NCBI GenBank assembly: GCA_963978895.1
Contig: OZ022242.1
Span: 990,819 to 1,054,818 of the forward strand
From: Erpobdella octoculata
Taxonomy: Eukaryota; Annelida; Clitellata; Hirudinida; Erpobdellidae
Direction of reading: 5' to 3'
DNA: 64,000 nt
In this document: one piece after another, positions 1 through 12,502 of the stretch
Layout of the letters: every line of letters begins with the position of its first letter
How positions within the stretch are numbered: position 1 is the stretch's first letter
Position numbers and translations under genes: made by a program
The notes under the pieces: generated by a model
What the model was told of the DNA's origin: nothing
Seen by the model: the letters and a program-made list of their open reading frames with translations, nothing else
The model's database searches: none

Positions 1-499
1 ACTTTATTTGAGAAAACTTTTTTTTCAACCCTCTGGGAGCAAGCCAGAGTCAAATTTCACTTATTACTGGCTCTCGACGTTATTTTATCAATTATAATCT
101 AGTTATGAATATTTTTCTAAATCTCAAAACAGAAATTTTAATAAAATCAGGGGGTTATTTATGGTTTCTCTTTCCCCAGCCCACGATATCCAATTTTGTA
201 TTATATATGTATGTGTGCATGTATTTATATTAGGTTGTACTGGAAAAGCAACAAAACGATTATTATGTATGCCGATTTTTAAAAAATTCGTCAATTTTGA
301 AGAGATTGTCACTAGCATTCAACATGTTGACTTTTCAACTTGTAACTGTAACGGTTGATGTTCTTTCCACTTATGGTCAATGGTCTTACTTTTAAGAAAA
401 ACTTGTCTAAATCGTGTTCAAATGGACCGATAGACTTTTCAGTTTATGATCAAATTGCGTAAATAAAACAAAAATTGAACCCGACCAATGAAACGACAG

Positions 500-2246
500 G
501 GCTCTCGTCCAGAAGGCCAACGATTGGCTGAAGAAGCAGACCGACCTGAAGGTCAAGTCGTGCGAGACGATCACGTGCATGTTCAACGATCGCTATTGGC
601 CGAGCAACTTTGAATCGATGATCCAATCGAAAACCGTTCTCCCGGGGGTCACCAATCACAACGTTCGTGGTTTAAGGTAAAGTTCATTTTTCTCATTTAA
701 TTTGACCTTTAAGGCTTAAAGTACAAGTTTAGTTAATATTTTAAATGCTTATTACATCTTGACCTTTTAGACTCTGGCTCGTTCCGAAAGGATTGACAAA
801 CATTCAGCAAACCATTCAGGTTACCGACTTCCTGCCATCGTCCATATACGACGATATAGAGTCTTTGGTTCATCAGGTCAACTCTCAGATTGCAGATAAT
901 GCTCTTAAAGGTTAATTGAATTAGCGGTAATTACTTATTGTTTGTTTAATTTTTAATTATATTTAATTTTATGTATATAGATATTTATTTGTGCATTCTA
1001 AGTATATCTATAGATATTTATTTGTGTATTCTAATTATATTTACAAATTTTCATTTGCGTATTTAAGTTATATTTATAGATAGTTATTTGCGTATTTTAA
1101 TTACATTTTCACATTATTTTTATTTTAATATATTTGAATAATCTTTATAGGGCAAATTTTAGCCATTGAAACCATATCAATACCGAAAACCGCTTCTTCG
1201 AGCAGCACTCACAAGAGCAAAGCAAAGACCGAACCCGAGGGCCCGGACAAGACCGGCCTGAACTCTGACCTCGTCTATTGGGCGGAGTCGAGCAGTAGCA
1301 AGACGGAGCATGCCTACTGCATCAGGGTGTTCACAAACAGAGAGGCCAACGGGAGGATCTGTGGTAGTGAAAAAGTCTTTGTTGGTGAGTATTGAGTTTT
1401 TTTTTGTTTTAATATTTGTATTTATGGTGACGAAGAGAGTAGCTGCGTTTACTCTGGTCTCTTGCGGGGGTTTTTGTGGGTCAAAAGGACAGCACCATGG
1501 TGTGAGGGTGAGTACCCCTCTAAAAAGCGATTTACTAATTGGTTACACGATTATAGCTTGAATGTCGTTCTTCACTTATTACCAAAAAGAGTCTTGGGGC
1601 TAGTTGTATCTTGTTCTCAGTAAAATGTTCGCAAGGTTTCATGCGAAAATCATCAATGAACGTCACATCACAATTAATCAGATGATCAATTATTGAATCA
1701 ATTGATCAGTTATTGAGTCAGTTGATCAATTATTGAATCAGTTGGTCAATTATTGAATCAGTTTATCAATTATCAAATCAGTTGATCAATTATTGAGTCA
1801 GATGATCAATTATTGAATCAGTTGATCAATTAGTGAATCAGTTGATTAATTATTCAATAAACCATTTAGTCAATTATTCTGTCAAACAATCAGTATTTCA
1901 ATCAATCAGCACATGAATTAGTCAATCAATTTTTTATTAAAATAAAAATTAGCTAACTAATCAATAAATCAATAGGTCAAACTGTCATTCAAACGGTCAA
2001 TCAGTAACCATTAGGCAATATCAACATTCCTGACAACCATTATCACAACTACAATCACCACCACCACTACCACTCATTCAAAACTTTCACTTGTACGGTT
2101 ACCCCGGAGTAATCCGTCAAAATTACCGACTCATCCTTGGAAAAAGATAAGTGTGATCGGCCGCACACACACACACACGGACACAGGCATGCAAGCGAAC
2201 TGACACAAACGCACACATACGCACAGGGCACAGACAGACAAGCAGA

Positions 2247-2284
<38 letters not shown>

Positions 2285-4611
2285 CACACAAACAGACAAG
2301 CAAGCAAACTGACACTGAACAACTCATGAAAAAGCGTTTTAAAATTCGTAAATTTTGTGTACATTTTCGATGTTTGTTTTTTTTATTTTTTTTTTATTTT
2401 TACTTTTTTTTGAAGGCCCATGAATAATAATTGGTCAGAACACTCACAGATGTACACACCTAGGAGACAAATACTTACAAACGTACACACACAGGATACA
2501 GTACACATACAAGACAGTACAGATGCTATGGTGCAAATATTCATGCAAAAAAATTTAAAACCATGCCAAACACAATTTCCAAAAACTTATAAACACACAT
2601 ATGCGAACAAATCCTCACTGTCACACAAACACACGTACACACACAAACAAACACACACACACACGTGCTAACAATCATACAAGCACGTAGAAGTATATTG
2701 TAATGTTTAAAGAACAGCATTTAAATTCCATTTCTCATTGTTGCTTCAACATGTTGACGAAAGCGATGCTTAACTGGCAACTTGTGTTGATGTTGTTGTA
2801 TATGTTGTTTTTGTTGTTGCGTTGTTTTGTTGATGCGATGTTTTGATGTTGCGTTGATTTGTTGTTGCGTTTTTTTGTTGTTGCGTTGTTTTTTTGTTGC
2901 GTTGTTTTGTTGTTGCGTTGTTTTGTCGTTGCGTTGTTTTGTTGTTGCATTGATTTGTTGTTGCGTTGTTTTGTCGTTGCGATGTTTTGTTGTCACATTG
3001 TTTTGTTGTTGCATTGATTTGTTGTTGCGTTGTTATGTTGTTGTTTGTTTTGTTGATGCGTTGCTTGTGTAGTTGAAATTTTTGAAGTGTAGCACATTTC
3101 CAGTCTCTCCGGAAAGTCTCAACTTGTTGAAGTTGCTAGCGCAACGTCGCCTCTTTCATCATTTTTATTTCATTTTCAAGTCGAAAACGCAACAAAGAAC
3201 AAAAATAAAAATTCTTTCAAAAAGGAATTCCAAAAGCGGTAATGGAATGAATACAAATCTGCAAATCTCCTCCGACAAACGTATTCCCTTCTTGTCATAA
3301 AAAAAGTAACGTTACGTCCGTATGTAACGCTACCTGGAAATTATGGTCTCATAACGTCAATCGTATGTAACAGGATCATCTGTTTGTGGAATCCTTCTGG
3401 TGTTTTTCTCTCTTCTTTATCTTCTTCCTTTCCTTCTAGGGGGTCAGCAACCCCGTCGGGGTCAAAACAATCGCTTAATGTTATTGCAGTGCTTTCTTTC
3501 TCCCACTCTATTTGTGTATCCTTATATGTGTGTGTCATTGTATGTGTCTATCCTTTTATATGTATATTCCCGTATCTGTGTACCCTTGTATGTGTGCACT
3601 CTTGTATGTATTATCGTTGTATGTGTGTATCCTTGTATGTGTGTATTACTGTATATTCTCTCGTGGTGTGTGTATATCATTTTGTGTGTCTCTGTTTGTG
3701 AGTCAGTGTGTATATCATTTTGTGTGTCTCTGTTTGTGTGTCAGTGTGTATCTTTGTGTATGTCGTTGTACGTATCCTCCTATGTGTGTATACGCTCGTG
3801 TATGTTTTAGTTCGTCTTTATGTGTTTATATGTTTGATTTGTCAGTTTTGTTTATATTTGTGAGTTTGTGCATTATTACTCTATCTTTTTTGACTGTATT
3901 TGTTTTATTGTTAAATTCGATTTATGGGCTTTACAAATAAATAATTTGCTAAGCTAAGCAAGAGAACAAAATGTATGGAATTATAATATTTAATATTTAT
4001 GGTTGTGATGATGATGATGATGATGACGATGACGATGATGATGATGATGGCGGTAGTGGTTCTGACGATTGAGTTTTTTAAACATATAAAATCAGTTCCA
4101 CCCCTTTTAACACACCATCTCTCTTCCTGCATTTCCATCCTTTCCCACGTGACCGTGCGCAATCATCTCACCTTTTTATTTATCATAAATCTTTTGTTCA
4201 TTAAATTATTTATTTTTAAAAATTTCTTTCTGATGTTTTCGAGCGATTTGAAGAAAAAAAAAAAAACATCTTATGCACGAATAACCAAACATCATCATCA
4301 TCGTTGTCGTCTTCATCGTCATCATCATCACCCATTGGCGTAGCGTAACGGGGTAAGGGCGGCAGTTCTGTGGGGCGACAAACACGTTGCCTTGGGCGGT
4401 AAAAGTTGAGAAAAAACAATATAAATTTAATAACTGTCATAGTCGATTCTATCATCCCTCTCCTAATTATCGACTTTTTCAAGTAGAATTTGATTAGGTT
4501 TAACACCCACCCACCACCCCCCAGCCCCATGGTCATTGAATTTTTGCGGTGAGATTGGCCGCCTTGGGTGGCTAAAACCCACGCCACGCCACTGTCATCA
4601 CCACTATCATT

Positions 4612-4644
<33 letters not shown>

Positions 4645-6270
4645 TCATAATCCTCATCCTCATCATCGTCGTCATCATCATCATCATCATCATCTTCATC
4701 ATCATCGTCGTCATCATCATCATCATCATCAACATCGTCATCGTGATCAACATCGTCATCGTCGTCGTCGTCGTCGTCGTCGACAAAAACATCATTACGG
4801 CTTTACTTATCTTCACGCTTATAATGACAGATAATTTTCGTCATTTTGGCTTTCCATACGAGAGCGCCATCGCTGCTGTAATTATGATTATAATATCACA
4901 CCATTATCTGAAATAAGCAAAATAATAATAACAAATAAAAATATAACTAAAAATAAAATAATAATGATGATGATAATAATAATCTAAATCAAACTCGTGT
5001 AGTAGTATGAAGTTTTACCACATATCATTGCAATATCACGTAGCTAATTACGGCTTTAGATGTCGTTACACCGTTGCGTATCATTGCGTATCATTGTACA
5101 GACTATTACAATACGAAACCCCGTATCATTACAAAATTACATATCATTACAAAATCACATATCATTACAAAACCCCGTATCATTACAAAATTACATATCA
5201 TAAGAAACAATACGTAACCGTTCAACAGCATGTTTTCATTAGAACACGACGCATCCTCTAAACCCCAGAACGGCAGGATCGTGTCACAGACAATGCAAGT
5301 GTTACAGCAGCGTTCTAAAGTTTCCACCACGCATGGCGACTCTCATCCGCCAACGTCTACTCAGATTTTCCAGGGACATCTCCTACACTCTGAACTACCC
5401 ACAGGTAGCCCTGGCTATAGATATAAATAGCTGGGAGGGGTCTTGCCAGAGACCGGGCTGGTTGGAGACAGGCATTGACCTTCAAGGCTGAGAAAAAACT
5501 GCAGCAGCTTGATGTTTAGGGGGGGCGCTAAGAGGAGGAATAAAGTAGATAGACCAGCCACTGATGCTGCCTTCCTCTGTTAGAAGTGCAGTAGAGACTC
5601 TCACTACTCACGTCTGGGCCTGTACAGTAATTTCCGTCCTCTCACGAGACTAATGGAAGCCGACACACAACACACGCCATTCAAACATATCATTATATTT
5701 TTTTCTCAAAATGAACTGATCATTACTTCACTACGTAAAAAATTAACATGTGAAAAAATCATACATTCTCATTACAGTAACGATGCGATATGTTTATGAT
5801 TACAAAATTACAAAGCATTACATGTATAACATTAATTCAAACTTAAACACAATTACGATACCATCAAATCATACATGACATTTACGCCATACATACATGA
5901 CTTTGTTTCTATATTTCTCTTTGCTAGGTATCCAAGATATGATACCCGTACCAAAGCGCCCGGTCTTTCGTCCACTCGCGACCATTGGCAAGGGCGACGC
6001 TCGGCCCGGGGCAAACGCCGAGTGCGTGGTGGACACCAGGCTGGTAGGCGGCTCAGCCGGTGATGTTGCCGACGCTGCCCCCGGTAGGAACGACCGTGAA
6101 GATGATGATGATGAAGATGAAGATTACGAGGGTTTCGAAGATTTAATAGAGAGAGTGAATGTCTGGATGGGAGAAATGAAGAAGAAGCAGGAGGAGAACT
6201 TTCTCGTTCTTAATCTCCAATCGCTGGTCGTTCAGAAGTGCTTAAGTGAGTGCAGTACTAGTGGTGGTGG

Positions 6271-6324
<54 letters not shown>

Positions 6325-6437
6325 CGATGACGATGACGATGACGCTGACGACGACGACGACGACGACGTTGACGATGTTGACGATGACGTTGACGATGTT
6401 GACGATGACGTTGACGATGATGATTATGATTATGATT

Positions 6438-6489
<52 letters not shown>

Positions 6490-9400
6490 TGATGATGATG
6501 ATGATAATGATGATGATGATGATAATAACCCACGTAATTCTAATTTTGATTGTATGTAAATACCTTCATGGTGTCAATCGAATCACCAACACGCCGATAC
6601 GATTTACACAAATTACGGAATCATTGCTAGGAAATATTCTTGGATCGCTTCGATACGGATTGATTGAAGCCTGAGGTATATTTTTATAACACAAATAATT
6701 TTATAACGCATTCTGGACACAACCCAGTTAAGTTGAATCCGGATTGCAGACGGACGCACACGCATACCTCACCGACACAGGACCACGACATTCCCGATGG
6801 CTCATTAACACACTACTTAAGCGTTAGTCGTCTTCCTACCCAGAGGTGTTTTCGAATCTACAATTTTTCTTTAAAACAGTCCCATTTCGCGGTACCGTCA
6901 TTACATATTTAATCGTGTTAGCTCTTCGTCTTTGCGCAAACAAACTGTAAACTAGAAAGCGCTTGTTTAGACTTTTCTTTGACAATTTTTTTTTTGGTTA
7001 AGTAAAACGCATAACAAACAGAGAGATTAGACAATTAGTTAACTGATGATAAATTAGTTTTTTTTAATTAGTTGAAATTAGATTTACTCGATTTGCTCAT
7101 AAATAATATAAAAACCGTATTATTCGTTTTTGAAATTGAACACAAAATAAAACTGAAAATTATTATTCTTAATCTATTTAAGAACTAGAACTAGTGGTTC
7201 CATTACTTCATCTATCAAAACATTACACGGAATGTGTTTTTGAAATTGAACACAAAATAAAATTAAAAATTATTATTCTTAATCTATTTAAACTTAATTT
7301 GTTTCATTTATCATTTATTCGTCTACTTTTGGTGTTTTCCAAACTTTCAGCTAACGTTCAAACAGATTAAAACAATCGCTTTTGGAGTCAGTAGTTTGTT
7401 TGCATAACAAAAAAGGATAAGCAATATAGGATGAAACCTTGATACTACAAAATTGAACTTTATTTGTTCGCTGAAAAAGTATACTTAAAACATTTCTGAA
7501 TGGTAAGATAACGAATGCTTTAGTTATGTGTCACTGAGCAGACAGGTCTGGTGTGCAACTCTAAGGAAATATAAATCTTGATTGGTATAACCTTAATGAA
7601 AAATTGCGTTAGTCCAGGGGCGCAACTAGGGGGCGGCAAATCGGAGGGTCCTGTAATTTTACCAAATTCGATGAGTTTTCCTTTGGGTGGGGAAGGGGGT
7701 GGGGTGCTACATTTATTCATAAACTTATTTTTTCAACATATGCTTTAACTAGTTTGAGACTGAAATTGACTATCTTCAGCTTGCAGTCTTTCTTTTCTAT
7801 CAATAATAAATTCTTAAAGATACCCAAAAAAAAACTGAAGACTGAAGATAGTCAATAAATATTTTGACCGCAGCGGGCTTTCTTTCCTTTTTAAAACTTG
7901 AGCTCCCCCAGAATTATTTGCTGGTTGCGCCCCTGCGTTAGTCCACTGGGTTATGATTAGAAAGTTAATGCGGAACACATTCCGTGTAATGTTTTGATAG
8001 ATGAAGTAATGGAACCACTAGTTCTAGTTCTGCAGCATACATTCAAAAACAAGAAAATAAGTTCTTGATGAGATCTGATTTTTCAATTTTAGATTTGCGG
8101 AAAACAACAGACCAATATTTCTTTCCGATTGAAAGTCACAGAGTTGTTTGTAAATTATGAAAAAAACAGTTTTGTTGTTGGATGCATAGTTCATCCACAA
8201 ACATCCGTCCATGTTGAATTTTAAAAGCCAATCTTGAGTTTGATTGAAAGCTAAGATTAAATCTGTTTGAAGTTGTAGATCACTTTTTCAAATGTCGTCT
8301 TTGATAAACTTCTGCTTCATCGGCATAGATTTCTGAATTATTTATGGTAGGTGGCTAGCGCCTAGCGTTAAAACTAAGAAAAACCGATAACCGTCTCTCA
8401 GCTTCGTAAAGCTTAATTTAAGAACTTGTCGCTTTTTAAACAGAGGTGTTTTTCGCTTTACAATATTTTTGCAGGGACGTGCATGCCAGAATTACGAGAA
8501 TCATCTACTGCTCCACTTTGGTTGACTTGCCCCACTCCATCTCCACCCCACCCCACTCCATCCCCACCCAACACGACCGGAAAAAATAAAACCAGCTGTT
8601 TATTCAGTGATGGAAAAAATTAAATAAGTACTTAAGTAGAATTACAAAATACTCAAAATAAAAGGTATTAAAAAGTACAAGTGAAAGAATTGCCAGCCCA
8701 TTTAAGTACATTTTTAAAGTGCTATCATCATGACTGGTTGTACATTTTATTGTGACATGAATAAAAGAAATAAAATAAAAATTATTTAAGCTACTTTAAA
8801 AAAAAACTTCTTTTTTGGCATTGCCAATTTTGCAGCGGAGTAAAAACTGTAGCGATGTACAAGTGGTTTCGTTATGGTTTTCAGGGTATAACCCAGTACC
8901 GAGAAAAGGAAAATATTAGCACCAATTCAATTTGGTTCAACGACAATTTCTAACTAAAAGCAGCACGTTATATTTGTTTAAAATAATTTTTCTTTGAAAA
9001 TCTGTACTCATAAGTATTTTGCGTTTCGTTCAACATTTCTTTTAAAGCTAACTTTTCAAATCTGAAAAAAAAAAACAGTTTATTTCTTAAACCATTTTTT
9101 TAGCCAAACTTTTTGTAACATTTCTATGGCTAGTTAAATTTTTACTTAAATACGTTTAACGTAGAAGTATGAGTTATGGAGAAGACTCATGCTATGGCGC
9201 ACACTTTACCTCTTGAATTTGCCGTTTAGTCTTGGTCGCCTTATAAAAAAAAGCGATATTAACCCTCTTCAGCAGGTCCAACGTCGGGCAACAAAAAATA
9301 TTGTACCATTAAGACATCAGTTCTATGAACATCGTCTGCACCAGCTCGGACTCACAGCACTACAAGACTGCCGTTTGAGAGATGACCTGATCGAGCAGTT

Positions 9401-12400
9401 CAAGATTGTCCGCAGCGACGTCAGCATTTTCGTTCCGCAAACTCGAGCAGTCGGTCACACGGCATCCAACCTGCGTGGCCACAACTGCAAATTGGAGCGC
9501 CAGTATATCAGAGGCTGCAAAAGAGCATTACAATTTTTTTCACAAACCAGATTGTTGCTCCATGGAATGCGCTTACGCAACACGCAATTGATACCCCAAC
9601 AGTGAATGCCTTCAAGGATCGCATTTCTTAAGAGTCGCGAGTCCACCAGCCTCTGTGTCAGTATAGAGGAGCCTGATGTAACTCCTCTTCATCAAAAATA
9701 TAATTTTCGTTTTTTCGACTTATTTATTGCTGTGTTTTTTAGATATTTTATATTTTGATTCTTACAACAAATTAAGTCAAATTAACGAGTATTAAACCTT
9801 AAAAATTATAATTTTGTTATTATATTTTGTTATTATATTTTATGTTTTAGAGATATTTTCTATTTTGATTCTTACGACAACAAAAAATTAATGAGTATTA
9901 AACTTTGAAAATTATAATTTTGTTATTATTTTCTTAGGACTTAACCAAACATAAGTCTTGCACTAAGGCTAGTCATCATTCGTAAGACAGTTTAAAAAAG
10001 TGAGTATGGAGCAATGCCTTGAAGCCCTCCCTTGAAGCCCTCCCTTAAAGCTCCAATCCGGATGGACACAGTTAATTGATTTCATGTGCTGAGTCCATCA
10101 AAGGCGAATGCTCTTTTACTGAACCTTCGTTGTATAAGCATACACCGTGACCCTAATAATCATCGCTAGACAAAATACTTGCACGTCATAAGAATTAAAG
10201 TCTCTGTAATTTCAAATGTCTTTTTGTTAACTATTCTTTAGGCAGAACATAGTGAATCTGGCCACTAAATAAATTGAAGGCAATCACAACGGACTGCACC
10301 ACAATTGCAGTGCTAGGTCAGCGGCACAAAACTTAAGCAATTGTCGTTCTTCTAACAAAAGGTGTTTCGGTGATAAAATGAAAATAAAGAAAAAAAAAAC
10401 TAACCCATAAAAACAAAGTTTTTATTATAAATCCTTTATATACGATCCTAGATTTTTAATTACTAATTCCTTTTACAGCCCAGAGCCAAATTCAAAAATT
10501 AAAAATCCGTTAAAATTTGATGTTTTTTGAAAAACTTAATTATATAATATCCGATCAAACTGAAATTTTGATAGATTCAATTGTCTCGCAGCCCAAGTTG
10601 ATGTGCCAAATTTCAGCTCGATAGGATAACGGGAAGTGAGTTAATTTTGAAACTCAAAGTTTGTGACCGACAGACAGACGGGAAGACAATCGAAAATAAT
10701 ATAAAGGATTTAAAAATAGCCCGTCAAAAATGACGAATTTTTTAAAATCTCATTGAATTTCGAATGCAGTGCCATTTTTTCGATTTTTAAGACTAACAGT
10801 GTACAATTGCGTAATAATTTTTATTACACGCCTTCGCGCACTAATCTTATCTTCCGCCCGCGGCCAGACAACCAGCCGGGTCAACTCTGTCACTACACCA
10901 TGCCCGCCCTGGACAGCGGCCAGCAGATCGACATGCTCCGAATAATCCGCGTCTTCTTCCTCCTGCCGATGGGGAACCTCCTGGTCGAACTTCCACCTCA
11001 AACGCCGCTCAACTTTTCCACCTTTTCTCCGGAGCTGAGGGAAGTCGCCAGAGGAGCGGAGCAGCAGAAGAAGAAGAAGTCGCAAAACCACGATCCTCTC
11101 TTGGGAAAATCTACGAATCGAAGTAAAAAGAGGATCGAAACGATGAACCATCTCGTCGCTAGGGCCAACGAGTACCTTCTTGGACAAGGTGGGCTGGTGA
11201 TTGAGTGATTGGGTCGGTATGTGTGCGGTGTTGGTGGGTGTGTTATTAGCATTATTTGGAGAGAGCGAAAGTTGTTGTTTCTTTATCTTTTTCTGGAAAG
11301 CACCCAGATGAAGTATTTGTTATCGAATGAGATTGAGTTCGGTGATGATGATTATGGTGCTGATGTTGTGATGGTGGTGGTGATGATGGTGGTAAAGATG
11401 ATGGTGATGATGATGATGATAATGATGATGATGACGATAACGATGATGATGGTGATGATGATGACGATGACGATGACGATGATGACGACGATGACGATGA
11501 CTATTACGATGACTATTACGATGACGATGTGAGACGGCGGTGATTGCATAATGAAGAAATTACGCGGTACAAAGTTTCTCATCTTTGCAAAGATATAAAA
11601 TTCCCATCTATAATATCCTTTTTACGGCTCGTTTGCTCCCATAATTAATATTCTTGGGTCCAAAGAACAGACATCGCCAGGCGTCCGTCCTTCGTTCATG
11701 GTTCTTTGGCACGAGGAAAAAGCTGAGCGATATTTGGTGAAACCATAGAAAGATAAGCACCGGTTATGAGTCGCGAAAATCTTTAATAACGACGTTATTA
11801 GAAACCGCTTTTTTCGGAGTAATCTAAAAATCTAGCCAACCATCTCATTCAACCATTTAGACGTCTCTCTATCCATTCATCTGTCTTTCATCCATCCGTC
11901 CCTCCATCCATCCGTTTATTGTCATTGTAAGTCTGTCCTGATGTCCGTCCGTCTATCAATCCATTAATACATTCATTCGTCCGGAAGTCCAACCATCCGC
12001 AATACATTCATCCGTCAATCCAACCAAACATCCAAACATCTATCCATCCATCCATCCATCCATCCATCCATCCATCCATCCGTCCGTCCGTCCGTCCGTC
12101 CGTCCATCCATCCATCCATCCATCCATCCATCCATCCCTCCATCCATCCATCTATCCATCCATCCACCCATCTATCAGCACATTCATTCATTCATGTTCA
12201 GGATGTAATGAGGAACTGATGAACGCGGAGACAGTGGTGAACCTTGTCTTTGATTCCAACTTTCTTACGTCAGACAGAAACGACGATGTCAAGTTCCTAC
12301 TCACAATAAGGTTATTATCATCATCATCATCATCATCATCATCACCATAATTATCATCATCATCACCATAGTCATCATCATCATCATCATCACCATCATC

Positions 12401-12438
12401 ATCACCATCACCATCACCATCATCACCATCATCATCAC

Positions 12439-12502
<64 letters not shown>

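Larger units (their letters stand above)
1385..5927 (+). other. Large intron of the unrecognised membrane-protein gene
   Basis: This stretch between exon 3 (donor GTGAGT) and exon 4 (acceptor TTTGCTAG) holds no exon needed for phase. It contains a 20-bp minisatellite, CA and GT repeats, a TTGTTGCG-type minisatellite, ATC repeats split by a hAT-like MITE, and remnants of a non-LTR element near 5240-5660. Confidence 0.6.

Noticed and set aside
5897..6559. 220-codon ORF with a long poly-Asp tail
   Set aside because: Its first part is a real exon, but the Asp tail is intron microsatellite beyond a good GTGAGT donor whose phase fits the next exon.
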